Below, one piece after another: positions 27,564 to 35,458 of a stretch of DNA of 64,000 bases. Position numbers and translations under genes: made by a program. Numbering within the stretch: the first letter of the stretch is position 1; each line of letters starts with the position of its first letter. The notes under the pieces were generated by a model that saw only the letters and a list, made by a program, of their open reading frames with translations, was not told the DNA's origin and did not search any database. The stretch covers positions 1 to 64,000 of the forward strand of contig CAZCBH010000018.1 in the NCBI GenBank assembly GCA_964496875.1. Reading direction: 5' to 3'. The DNA is from RI-106 sp964496875. GTDB lineage: Bacteria > Cyanobacteriota > Vampirovibrionia > Obscuribacterales > Obscuribacteraceae.

Positions 27564-28652
27564 TTAACTATGGCTCCGCTGTAGCTCGAGACCGGTATCC
27601 AGAATGAATTCTGAAAGGGCATTGGCCAGCCTCGAATACTGGATGGGTTGCAAGCGCGGCATCCGGTACCGTTTATGCAGTCTCAGAACCACCGTCGGTA
27701 TCTCGAGAACTTCAGAGATGAAACTGGCCAGGGGGCGGACAGGTTTGTCGAAAGCGGCGGGAATAACCGGCTCGAGACCGGAAAGTTTTTCGGTGAGGAG
27801 CTTGCGATAGGTCTTCAGGGTAGATTCCCTGCGCCCGTAGAAAGAGGCTTGTAGACCCGGTGCTTCTTGCCAGGTCGAGCCTAAGAGAATCAAAACCATT
27901 CCTACAGCGCCTGACCGGACGATATCGGTAAGAGCTCGACGAAAAGGGGTCTCCAGATACCAGCAGGTGTCGGCGGCATTGCAATAGTTGGAGAGCATGG
28001 CATGACTTCCAGCCAGTCGGTTGAGCACGGAGGTCAGAGAGCCGGTATAGGAATCCTGCTCGTAGAACTCTCCTTCCCTCCAGTAAGCCGTGGCGTGGGG
28101 AGCGATAACCAGAACAGGGAGTTTCCCTCCGATGAACTTATAATCGGGCTCTCCACAGGGCGGCATCTGTTCGTAGCGCTCGGAGAGTTGGGCTTCGTAT
28201 TGCAGGGTCCAGGTCAGTGGCGCCAGTTGCGGATGCTTCTCTATCAAGTAGTCGACTGCTTGGTTGACATTCTCGAAGCGGGCTTGAGAATGGCTCAGAA
28301 CCCAGGGACTGAAAGGCGAGGAGCCTACGACGGTAACCATTTTGCCCCGGCGGTGGGCGTAGAAAATCTCCATGGCGGTGCCGTAACTCGAAGCTTCCAG
28401 ATTGGCCAGGAGGGCATCGGACTCATCGATGAGATCCAGGGCCCGGCGCACTCTTTTGTCGGTGAAGTCATCGAGAACGATAGCTTCTTCCGGATTGCGA
28501 TTGCTCCAGGCGATTTCTAAAGGATTGACCACGGTCAGACCGTGGTTGGTAAGACGCGTGAGGGCTACGGTTCTCCAGTCTTTAGCCGGCAGGTCGTCGA
28601 CGAAAGCTCGAGCTTCCACAGAATCTCCGGTAAGATAGACTGTCGATAACAT
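27564..28652 (-). CDS. Nucleoside 2-deoxyribosyltransferase-like protein with a second amidohydrolase-like domain
   Basis: 362 residues from the ATG at 28652, with GGAAGAG just upstream; a GTG four codons earlier is also open. Residues 1-150 resemble nucleoside 2-deoxyribosyltransferases and related NAD- or nucleotide-cleaving folds: YLTGDSVEAR, a DESDALLANLEASSYGTAME segment and EIFYAHRRGKMVTVV. Residues 165-355 begin LPVLVIAPHATAYWREGE and faintly resemble N-formylglutamate amidohydrolase-type domains, but the usual D-L-H-G is replaced by LILLGSTW. The second assignment is tentative. It abuts cutA. Confidence 0.6.
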   Translation of the reverse strand: MLSTVYLTGDSVEARAFVDDLPAKDWRTVALTRLTNHGLTVVNPLEIAWSNRNPEEAIVLDDFTDKRVRRALDLIDESDALLANLEASSYGTAMEIFYAHRRGKMVTVVGSSPFSPWVLSHSQARFENVNQAVDYLIEKHPQLAPLTWTLQYEAQLSERYEQMPPCGEPDYKFIGGKLPVLVIAPHATAYWREGEFYEQDSYTGSLTSVLNRLAGSHAMLSNYCNAADTCWYLETPFRRALTDIVRSGAVGMVLILLGSTWQEAPGLQASFYGRRESTLKTYRKLLTEKLSGLEPVIPAAFDKPVRPLASFISEVLEIPTVVLRLHKRYRMPRLQPIQYSRLANALSEFILDTGLELQRSHS

Positions 28653-28723
28653 AAGCTCTTCCACTACCCTGGGTCACCTTCCGTATACCATTACATCAAC
28701 TATATACCACAGGGCAAGCTCAA

Positions 28724-29500
28724 TTGCGCCACTTCAGAAATTTGCTAAGCTGTCTTATAGTCATGGTTTTACTCCCTATGAATCTAAAAAGACGAAGAAA
28801 TATCTCACCTGGACCTGGTTATAACGGCTATTTCCTGTATATCTCAATACTTGTATTTTGCCTATGCGGTTGTGCCGGGAGTCATGCCGAGCACGGCTCC
28901 GAGCCTGCTCAATCGACATCGAATGGAGATATGCAGCTCAAAAGAGCGGCCACCGGCTCCAGCCACCTGATCGCCAACCGGATAGGCAACGCGGTTGCCC
29001 GCAATCTCAATGGCGGTGGCGGCGACGGGGAAAATGATCAGTCGTCGAAAGAGATGGATTCGGGCATTACCCCTCTAGAATTCGGACAGCCTGCCGATTC
29101 CGGGACCTCTGACCCGGCGATAATCGCCAAGAAGGTGACACCGCTCAATGCCATCGGCTCGACCAGGTACGACGACCGGGTGCTTATCGACCTCCAGGCA
29201 AGACGAGCCAGGGGGGTGAGGGTCTGTTACGCTGCGCCGGTTTTTAAGCTACTGCCCGACGACAAGAGGGGCAGACAGCACCAGCGCTTTCTCTTCAAGC
29301 TGGCTAACGGCACAACCGTTCTCGTTGCCCATAACATAGACCTTGCTGCCCGGGTGCCTTTGCAGCAAGGTAATCTGGTGGAGGTCTGTGGAGAGTATAT
29401 CTGGAACGATAAAGGCGGAGTGATTCACTACACGCACCGGTCTACATCCCGCTTCAAGCAGGGTGGATATATCAAGTTCAACGGCCAGATCTATCAATAA
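28724..29500 (+). CDS. DUF3465-domain lipoprotein
   Basis: Up to 258 residues. The ATG at 28778 gives a cleaner lipoprotein signal: basic MNLKRRRN, a hydrophobic stretch and the lipobox LCGC. A low-complexity linker follows (about 55-125). The C-terminal 110 residues match my memory of DUF3465: HQRFLFKLANGTTVLVAHNI, a GEYIWNDKGGVIHYTHR segment and GGYIKFNGQIYQ at the end. The domain is probably a small OB-like beta fold of unknown role. The last 7 bases overlap the stop of the convergent TPR gene. Confidence 0.75.
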   Translation: MRHFRNLLSCLIVMVLLPMNLKRRRNISPGPGYNGYFLYISILVFCLCGCAGSHAEHGSEPAQSTSNGDMQLKRAATGSSHLIANRIGNAVARNLNGGGGDGENDQSSKEMDSGITPLEFGQPADSGTSDPAIIAKKVTPLNAIGSTRYDDRVLIDLQARRARGVRVCYAAPVFKLLPDDKRGRQHQRFLFKLANGTTVLVAHNIDLAARVPLQQGNLVEVCGEYIWNDKGGVIHYTHRSTSRFKQGGYIKFNGQIYQ

Positions 29501-30576
29501 GTTCGAAAGCCATAGGTTTCGTTCAGGCGCTTCAGGCGCTCTTTTACCGTACCTGATTGCTTCTTGCCCAGGGTGTCTTTCTCTAGATGAAGCAGTCTTT
29601 TCAGAATCGGGTCATCTCTCCGCTCTTCACCGAAGACCTCTTTCTCGAGCCGTGATAATTGACGGGATATCGTCAGCTTCTGGTTTTCTTCCTCTTTCTC
29701 TTCTTTGACTGGAGCAGGCTTTACTTCCGCGGTGACTGTCTTCGGTGATTTTTCCGGTTCAGGAGTTGCTGCAGGGACCGGCTCGGCCACCGGCACCACC
29801 TTCATCTCAGTGGTAGTTGTTTTGCTCTCTTTCAGCGCGTTCAGAGTACTGAGTGAATCGTTGATCACACTTTCGACCGAAGGTGCGGAGGTATTTTCTT
29901 CAGAACTTTCCGAAAATGCATCTTCGGAATTTTGTGGACTGAGGACTTTTCCGTCATCGCTCATTTTTACCTGATTAGACCCGGTGCTCAAAATAACCGT
30001 CGGTTTCGGAGGTTCTTCATTTTTCTCTTTTGACTCTTTTTTTCTGGTTGCTTCCGGTTCCCGGACTGGTTTTTCATCCTCTAATTCTGTCTCTGCCTCT
30101 GCCTCTTCTGCTTCTTCGGCGGCCTGTTCCTGCAGTCTCAATTGTTTTTCTCTCTGGTGGCGCATATGCACCGCCAGTACCTGTAGATTGCGTCGGGCTA
30201 TGGCATCGTTGGGATTGAGCGATAGAGCAGTCTGCCACTCTTTCTGCGCTTCCTGATAAAGTCTGCGGCTGAAGTAGTCGGTGCCTCTATTGTTATGGAC
30301 GAGGGCGATATTGTCTTTTGCGATTCGACATTCGGGATCGATTTTGAGAGCCGCTTCGTATTCGTTTATCGCTTCATCATATAGCCTGCGAGCCAGATAG
30401 TGGTTTCCGGCATTGATATGGGATCTCATTTCGTTGTCTTCGGTCTGGGTGAGAGCGCAGGTCGGTGGCGGCGATACCGACGATAATACTGTGCAGGCGA
30501 AAAGAAGAAGGGCGAAAAGCAGTGCTGATGCGGCACCGGCTCTATTTGTGCTTTCTTTCTTGACAAGAGATGTCAT
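29494..30576 (-). CDS. TPR protein with acidic low-complexity tail
   Basis: 360 residues. A signal peptide (about 12-38) is followed by two clear TPR units (about 50-120; RLYDEAINEYEAALKIDPEC and RLYQEAQKEWQTALSLNPND). The next region (about 135-290) is rich in Glu, Lys, Pro and Ser and looks disordered. The C-terminal 70 residues, with LSRLEKEVFGEERRDDPILK and LKRLNETYG, form a short helical repeat: an L-x-x-L-E-K pattern with G-x-x or K-Q spacing, seen twice. I recall similar tails in cyanobacterial-lineage TPR proteins, but function is unknown. Confidence 0.75.
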   Translation of the reverse strand: MTSLVKKESTNRAGAASALLFALLLFACTVLSSVSPPPTCALTQTEDNEMRSHINAGNHYLARRLYDEAINEYEAALKIDPECRIAKDNIALVHNNRGTDYFSRRLYQEAQKEWQTALSLNPNDAIARRNLQVLAVHMRHQREKQLRLQEQAAEEAEEAEAETELEDEKPVREPEATRKKESKEKNEEPPKPTVILSTGSNQVKMSDDGKVLSPQNSEDAFSESSEENTSAPSVESVINDSLSTLNALKESKTTTTEMKVVPVAEPVPAATPEPEKSPKTVTAEVKPAPVKEEKEEENQKLTISRQLSRLEKEVFGEERRDDPILKRLLHLEKDTLGKKQSGTVKERLKRLNETYGFRTY

Positions 30577-30751
30577 GATATGTTTCGACTATGAGAGTTT
30601 ATTCATTATTGACCAAAGAGCCAGGCAAAATCATATTTCCTGTCCTGTTGAAATCTTAAAGCATTTCATTGAACCTTTCCATTTTATAATTTCGAACCTA
30701 TACTTCTTGCAGATGTACTGAAGATTTTCCAGCCAAGGAGTCGGCTAGTAA

Positions 30752-31039
30752 GTGATTAGAACTGCTAACAAAGCTCGTTTTGCGATTCTCGCCCTGCTCA
30801 CATTATCGGTATCTCCGGCCGTCGCCGCAGAGACCGCCGGGCTTATCACCGTCAATTACGCCCGAGTCGATAGCTTCAACAAAGTTTCCAAGAATCCCCA
30901 AAAGGTAGCCGGATCGGCTTCTGAAAGTCTTGGTATCTACGACTCCAGTAATAAGCGTTCAACGGTGTTTCATCCGCGCCACCGGAGCGAGGCAAATAAG
31001 AACATGATCCTCGGTGGTCCCGAAGTCATCCCCATGTAA
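30752..31039 (+). CDS. Small secreted hypothetical protein
   Basis: 95 residues from a GTG at 30752, with AAGGAG eleven bases upstream. It has a signal peptide (about residues 8-26, ending AVAAE) and then a short basic, Ser/Asn-rich mature part without cysteines. A perfect TATAAT at 30685-30690 lies 60 bases upstream, though with no good -35. It is not recognised. The acyl-CoA synthetase gene follows after 39 bp. Confidence 0.55.
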   Translation: MIRTANKARFAILALLTLSVSPAVAAETAGLITVNYARVDSFNKVSKNPQKVAGSASESLGIYDSSNKRSTVFHPRHRSEANKNMILGGPEVIPM

Positions 31040-31078
31040 TACAATTCTTCCTTTGAAGCGGTTTCAAGGGCGGAATAT

Positions 31079-32785
31079 ATGCGAAGTCTCAGCTATTTTC
31101 ATGGAGTCTCGTCAGAGCCTCTCATAGGTGTGACCATACCCGACTATCTGGAGCGGATCACTGCTTCGGATCCCAATAGGGAAGCCATTGTCAGCTGTTT
31201 TCAGAATAAACGTCTCAGCTATGCCGATTTGAATGAGCAATCGGATCTTCTTGCGCTATCGCTGCTTTCGGCCGGTATCGAACCCGGTGACCGGGTCGGT
31301 ATCTGGTCAACCAATAATTATCAGTGGTTCGTCATCTTCTTGGCGGTGGCGAAACTGGGCGCAGTACTGGTCAATATAAACCCGGGCTACCAGCCCATGG
31401 AGTTGGAGTATGCTCTGAATCAGTCGGGACTCAAGCTTCTTTTCACCCTCGCCGCTAATAGAAAGAGCGATTATTTCGCCATGCTAGACAAACTCAGCCC
31501 TCACCTATTCAATACGGGGCTGCCCCGGGACGGATCCTCCGTAACCGGTCTGGAGAAGATTGTCTTTCTAGAGGAACACGGCGGTTCTTCTAATAAGCAT
31601 ATTTTTGATTATGATCACTTCCTTTCCCTGGCTGACAGTCGGGATCTAAGTGAACTCGCTTCTTTTCGTAAGCGGACCTCCATCGATAGCCCGGTTAATA
31701 TCCAGTACACCTCCGGCACCACCGGCCAACCTAAAGGGGTGACCTTAAGCCACCACAACATTATCAACAACGCATATCTGGCTGCCAGAGCCATGCGGGT
31801 CGAGGCCGAAAGTCGGTTTTGTGTGCCGATGCCCTTTTATCATTGCGGCGGTATGATCAGCTCGGCTCTGGCCACAATGTCGGTGGGCGGCACCGTGGTC
31901 ATACCAGGACCGTACTTCGAAGAGATCCCTACCCTTGAAGCATTGCAAAAGGAGAGTTGTACTCATCTGTCCGGCGTGCCTACCATGTTCATCGGACAGC
32001 TCGAGCATCCTCGCTTTGCTGAGTTCGATCTCTCTTCGTTAAAGAGCGGTTTTATGGCCGGGGCACCATGCCCGGTGGAATTGATGAAACAGGTGGCAGA
32101 CCGAATGCATATGAACGATGTGGTCATTCTCTACGGCTTGACCGAATCTTCACCTTTGATGACCGCCACCACCATCGATGATACGCTCGAAATCCGAGCC
32201 ACCACAGTTGGTAGAGCAATTCCCCATGCCGAAGTGAAAATAATCGATACCGAAACCGGTGAAATAGTGGAACGAGGAGTGCAAGGCGAGATCTGTTGCC
32301 GGGGTCATCTGGTCATGCTCGGCTACTGGCAGAATCGCGAAGCTACGGATGCGACCATCGACAGCGGGCGCTGGCTCCATTCCGGCGATTTAGGCACCAT
32401 GAATGAAAACGGCTACGTAAACATAACCGGCAGGAAAAAGGATATGATCGCCCGCGGGGGAGAGAATGTTTATCCCCGGGAAATTGAAGAGGTTTTGCAC
32501 CGTCATCCGGATATTTCGCAGGCTCAGGTCTTTGGTGTGCCGGATCATAAACTGGGTGAAGAAGTAGCTCTCTGGGTGGTGCTGAAAGCGGGAGTGGTGC
32601 TCGCGCCGTCCGATATTAAAGAATGGCTCAAAGAGAGAGTCTCTTATTTCAAAGTGCCGAAGTATATTAAGGTTGTGGATCAGTATCCGATGACAGTCAC
32701 CGGTAAAATTCGCAAGTTCAAAATGCGGGAAGCGATGATCGAAGAGCTTAATCTTCAGTCGGAAGCAGAGATTCAGACAGCATGA
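31079..32785 (+). CDS. Medium/long-chain acyl-CoA synthetase, ACSF2-like
   Basis: 568 residues of the ANL superfamily. It has the P-loop IQYTSGTTGQPKGVTLSHHN (about 203-222), VILYGLTESSPLMTAT, the long insert VGRAIPHAEVKIIDTETGEI, GRWLHSGDLGTMNENGYVNI and GRKKDMIARGGENVYPREIE. The C-terminal catalytic Lys is in YPMTVTGKIRKFKMRE. The sequence pattern is closer to the short ACSF2/FadD3-like enzymes than to the FadD15-type ligase at 25.4 kb. Substrate chain length is unknown. Confidence 0.92.
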   Translation: MRSLSYFHGVSSEPLIGVTIPDYLERITASDPNREAIVSCFQNKRLSYADLNEQSDLLALSLLSAGIEPGDRVGIWSTNNYQWFVIFLAVAKLGAVLVNINPGYQPMELEYALNQSGLKLLFTLAANRKSDYFAMLDKLSPHLFNTGLPRDGSSVTGLEKIVFLEEHGGSSNKHIFDYDHFLSLADSRDLSELASFRKRTSIDSPVNIQYTSGTTGQPKGVTLSHHNIINNAYLAARAMRVEAESRFCVPMPFYHCGGMISSALATMSVGGTVVIPGPYFEEIPTLEALQKESCTHLSGVPTMFIGQLEHPRFAEFDLSSLKSGFMAGAPCPVELMKQVADRMHMNDVVILYGLTESSPLMTATTIDDTLEIRATTVGRAIPHAEVKIIDTETGEIVERGVQGEICCRGHLVMLGYWQNREATDATIDSGRWLHSGDLGTMNENGYVNITGRKKDMIARGGENVYPREIEEVLHRHPDISQAQVFGVPDHKLGEEVALWVVLKAGVVLAPSDIKEWLKERVSYFKVPKYIKVVDQYPMTVTGKIRKFKMREAMIEELNLQSEAEIQTA

Positions 32786-32824
32786 TATTTTTAGGTAGAT
32801 TCAGCAGTATATGAGTGACACTTT

Positions 32825-33370
32825 TTGACGGATCAAGAAAACGGCGGCACCGGCGATAGAGAAAAGGGGCACTCGAAAGAGACCGAAAGGCATGCTCGCG
32901 CTGCTTCTTTTCGTGACCGCTGGCTTACCTTGAGCTGGGCGAAGATTCGCAAATTCGAGGCTCTGGTTTTTCTGTTCATGTTCTTTGCGGTTCCCTGGTT
33001 CGGTTTAAGGGTGGTGAGCTACACCAAAGCACAGATCGTGCTCAACAACATCACCCATGATCTGGTCACGGATCTGCATGTAGCCAAAGAGAAAGCGGTA
33101 ACTCTCAGAAAACGAGTGACGCTTAAGGCTGTCCAGCCCAAACCTATGGTTTTTGGAACTGTCTCCGACAATACACCCTTCCGGTATGTGATCATCTACG
33201 ATATGGAAGTGGCTCAGGAAGTGGTATTGCCGGAAGGTATCACACTTTCCGGAATAGTTGTCTTTCTGGAGGATGGCATGCCGGAGAAACCGTCCTCTTT
33301 TATTCTTTCCCAGGGGAAACGCACTGCCACTGTCGAAATTGACAGGAAAGGGCTGGTGTCGGTTCCCTGA
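32825..33370 (+). CDS. Single-pass membrane protein, unknown
   Basis: 181 residues from a TTG. A charged N-terminus (Arg/Glu/His-rich, residues 1-45) leads to one membrane helix (about 50-70, LVFLFMFFAVPWFGLRVVSY). The extracytoplasmic region then resembles a type II pseudopilin-like beta domain (KAQIVLNNITHDLVTDLHVA and a beta-rich tail). The prepilin cleavage motif is absent. It follows the acyl-CoA synthetase by 39 bp. The start could also lie further downstream. Confidence 0.6.
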   Translation: MTDQENGGTGDREKGHSKETERHARAASFRDRWLTLSWAKIRKFEALVFLFMFFAVPWFGLRVVSYTKAQIVLNNITHDLVTDLHVAKEKAVTLRKRVTLKAVQPKPMVFGTVSDNTPFRYVIIYDMEVAQEVVLPEGITLSGIVVFLEDGMPEKPSSFILSQGKRTATVEIDRKGLVSVP

Positions 33371-33391
33371 GCCGGTGATACTATATTCGGT

Positions 33392-33712
33392 TCAGTATTT
33401 CATTACTTCGGGATCGACATCATCCGACCAGGCGTGCAAGCCGCCGGTAAGATTAAGCGCTTTTAAAAATCCCTGGGATATCAAGAATTCGGTGCACCGG
33501 GCGCTGCGGCTTCCGGTTCGGCATATGACAACTATGTCTTTCTCTTTGTATTCTTCCAACTCTTGAAGTCGCTGGGGGACCTGACCGAGAGGAATGTGGA
33601 GACAGTTGTCCAGGCTGGCGATGGCGAGTTCATGGGGCTCGCGAATGTCAAGCAAGACCGGGCAATCTCCGGCGTCGAGCTTATCTTTAAGTTCTATGGC
33701 ACTGATCTCCAT
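33392..33712 (-). CDS. Single-domain rhodanese-like protein
   Basis: 106 residues from the ATG at 33712, preceded by GAGAAGAAG and AGGAG; the longer frame to 33787 is less likely. The fold is marked by VLLDIREPHELAIASL, the active-site loop VICRTGSRSA with the catalytic Cys, and the closing LTGGLHAWSDDVDP. It would transfer sulfane sulfur through a persulfide, or act as a thiol-handling partner. It is divergent from the small acidic protein gene at 33803. Confidence 0.9.
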   Translation of the reverse strand: MEISAIELKDKLDAGDCPVLLDIREPHELAIASLDNCLHIPLGQVPQRLQELEEYKEKDIVVICRTGSRSARCTEFLISQGFLKALNLTGGLHAWSDDVDPEVMKY

Positions 33713-33762
33713 CTTCTTCTCGAATCTCCTGGTTAGAACGTCATTTGCTGGGAATACTAAAG

Positions 33763-33768
33763 TATAAT
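33763..33768 (+). promoter_or_regulatory. Possible -10 element before the small acidic gene
   Basis: A perfect TATAAT lies 34 bases before the GTG at 33803, but the matching -35 region is poor. Confidence 0.35.
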
Positions 33769-33802
33769 CATCCAAGATTCTTTTCATTAAGGAGGCGTAA
33801 AA

Positions 33803-34024
33803 GTGGCTAAATGGTCTTTGGAAGATGCACTTAAAGAGTGTCTCGCCGACGACGGTAAGATCGACAAGTATGAAGCCCGCGTGATAAGAGAGTTCATAAT
33901 GGCCGATGGGGTCGTCTCGGAAGACGAGAAGCGGTTTCTCGAAAAAGCTCTGGAAAATAATACCTTCGACGAGCAGGCCATGGAATTACTCAGCGGAGTT
34001 CTCTTGAGATCGAAGCAGGGTTGA
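33803..34024 (+). CDS. Small acidic helical (TerB-like) protein
   Basis: 73 residues from a GTG with a perfect AAGGAGG seven bases upstream, one of the strongest ribosome sites in the window. The sequence is all-helical and acidic, with two paired segments DDGKIDKYEARVIREFIMAD and DGVVSEDEKRFLEKAL. These resemble one TerB or EF-hand-like helical unit, where DGxxxxxE-type loops bind a metal. It is short compared with TerB (about 140). A bidirectional terminator follows. Confidence 0.65.
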   Translation: MAKWSLEDALKECLADDGKIDKYEARVIREFIMADGVVSEDEKRFLEKALENNTFDEQAMELLSGVLLRSKQG

Positions 34025-34052
34025 TCTTCGACTCAGTACGGAAATCTCTAAG

Positions 34053-34085
34053 AAAAAAAACCGACTGTACAGTCGGTTTTTTTTC
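34053..34085. terminator. Bidirectional rho-independent terminator
   Basis: The self-complementary core ACCGACTGTACAGTCGGT (34060-34077) is flanked by a run of A on one side and T on the other, so it can terminate transcription in both directions. It separates the small acidic gene and the hypothetical gene at 34107-34394, which converge on it. Confidence 0.88.
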
Positions 34086-34106
34086 TTGGAACTTTTCGGG
34101 TATCGC

Positions 34107-34394
34107 CTAGCCGGCGGTGATGGCAAAGTATTCCACCAGGTCGGCTGGCTCGTAGGGGACGCCCTGGCTGCCGGAACGCTCTACCAGTCTGCGCAGGCGC
34201 TGCCATCTGATGCCCAGGCTGCGGCCGTTCCGCTTGTAGACGATGCCGAGTTTCTCGAGCTGTTTGAGATTTTCTTTGTGCTCCTCGGGGGCTTCCTTTT
34301 CGGAGATTCCCTCTTCCTGGCTGAGCCACTTGAGAGAAGAATGGCAGTCTCGGATGACGCCGAATATCTTGTTTTCTCCAAATGAGTTACGCAT
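34107..34394 (-). CDS. Small hypothetical protein
   Basis: 95 residues with AGAGGTG upstream of the ATG at 34394. The protein is charged and helical and holds EENLKQLEKLGIVYKR-like helices followed by RLRRLVERSG, an arrangement that could be a winged-helix-like DNA-binding fragment. I do not recognise the family. It is alone, with a terminator at its end and a 669-bp gap upstream. Confidence 0.5.
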   Translation of the reverse strand: MRNSFGENKIFGVIRDCHSSLKWLSQEEGISEKEAPEEHKENLKQLEKLGIVYKRNGRSLGIRWQRLRRLVERSGSQGVPYEPADLVEYFAITAG

Positions 34395-34613
34395 TAATTC
34401 ACCTCTTGAACTTTCGAAAAGCTGCTGACCAAAAGTCAGCTAATTGGAAGGAAGACTTCTATTTCCTGCTTTGCTCTTCAGATTCCGGACAGATATTAAC
34501 AGGTCTTAATATGATTTGTCCTGAAATGCTCAGATCTAAAGAGGCAGAATTTTTCTTATTTGACAAGCTTCAACGCCGTTACCGTATTGGAGCCCTCAAC
34601 TAGCAGAACCACA

Positions 34614-34739
34614 TTACTTTTCGTCCATTGGGACGTCACTGTCGTAGCGTTCAAACGCCTCTTGCATCGTGTAGACCTGTGAGTTCGGCGGATCAGCCTT
34701 GATAAAAAATCCACCTCCAGCAATCACTAAAAGGGGCAT
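34614..34739 (-). CDS. Doubtful 41-residue frame or gene remnant
   Basis: An ATG-to-TAA frame with protein-like composition (MPLLVIAGGGFFIKADPP at its start, an acidic tail DVPMDEK). A stop codon lies directly upstream and there is no Shine-Dalgarno, so this may be the end of a decayed gene rather than a functional peptide. Confidence 0.25.
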   Translation of the reverse strand: MPLLVIAGGGFFIKADPPNSQVYTMQEAFERYDSDVPMDEK

Positions 34740-34994
34740 TCAATGCAAGTGGAAACCTGCGGCCCAGGCTGATCCAGAGCTATAGCATTGAGCTGTAGCT
34801 TAATAGCAAGTACTACGCTTCCACAGTCACTATCTTACCACAAATGTATGCATTCGTCTACTATACAGAGCTTTTCTTAAACTAGAGTCTACAAATCGGA
34901 TGATACTGATTGTAGTGTCATTCAATTTGTTCGAGTTTCAACTATTGAGATATCTATTAACTTTTAGTCAGCAATTTATACAGTTCAAAATACA

Positions 34995-35024
34995 ACGAGA
35001 GCTATTTTTAAAAATAGCTCTCGT
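34995..35024. repeat. 30-bp perfect palindrome, probable terminator
   Basis: ACGAGAGCTATTTTT (34995-35009) is followed directly by its exact reverse complement (35010-35024). As RNA it folds into a 10-11 bp GC-containing stem capped by a T/A-rich loop. It lies 40 bp after the S1-like gene stop, so a terminator or mRNA-stabilising hairpin for the S1-like/helicase pair is likely, although no clear T run follows. Confidence 0.55.
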
Positions 35025-35063
35025 CCTCAATTCGAATTTTCGAGGGGTTTAATTTAGGTAGTT

Positions 35064-35417
35064 TCAACAACTGTATTGAGGAGGCTTATAAGCTCTTATT
35101 CTTCGGCCGGCATGTTTACGAAACTCTTCGTCGGTGAGCGAGAAGAGCATACGCCCGTCGAGATTGTCCACGTAGAAGACTTCAATCGGCAGACCTATAT
35201 TGATGTCGAGCTGGGTCGGCAGGAATGCGCTGCGGATGTCCTTGTTAGGCAACCCGACCACAAAACCGCCTGAGGTTTTAGCCTGGATCTGGCAGATTAT
35301 GGTATCACCGGATTTGAAAGTCTTGAGCGGTGATTGGAAATCTAGATTTAAGTCGAGAATGGAAGATTGATTGTTCATGGTGAATTTCATAAAAATATAT
35401 CTAAATGATTGCGCCAT
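35064..35417 (-). CDS. Small S1-like RNA-binding domain protein
   Basis: Up to 117 residues; ATGs at 35417, 35390 and 35378 are possible and none has a good Shine-Dalgarno. Residues 30-100 follow the S1 OB-fold pattern: FKSGDTIICQIQAKTSGGFV, GLPNKDIRSAFLPTQLDI, GLPIEVFYVDNLDGRMLFSL. That suggests single-stranded RNA binding. It begins 42 bp after the stop of the large helicase gene on the same strand and may be its partner, as no other gene intervenes. Confidence 0.65.
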   Translation of the reverse strand: MAQSFRYIFMKFTMNNQSSILDLNLDFQSPLKTFKSGDTIICQIQAKTSGGFVVGLPNKDIRSAFLPTQLDINIGLPIEVFYVDNLDGRMLFSLTDEEFRKHAGRRIRAYKPPQYSC

Positions 35418-35458
35418 GAATATCTTATCTTATTGCGCTGGCCGATAAATCGGATATT

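Larger units (their letters stand above)
34395..35063. other. AT-rich gap without a convincing gene
   Basis: About 670 bases of noticeably lower GC than the neighbours. I see only a doubtful 41-codon minus-strand frame (34614-34739) and a 30-bp perfect palindrome (34995-35024). No tRNA-like cloverleaf or riboswitch-like pattern was recognised. Confidence 0.6.
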
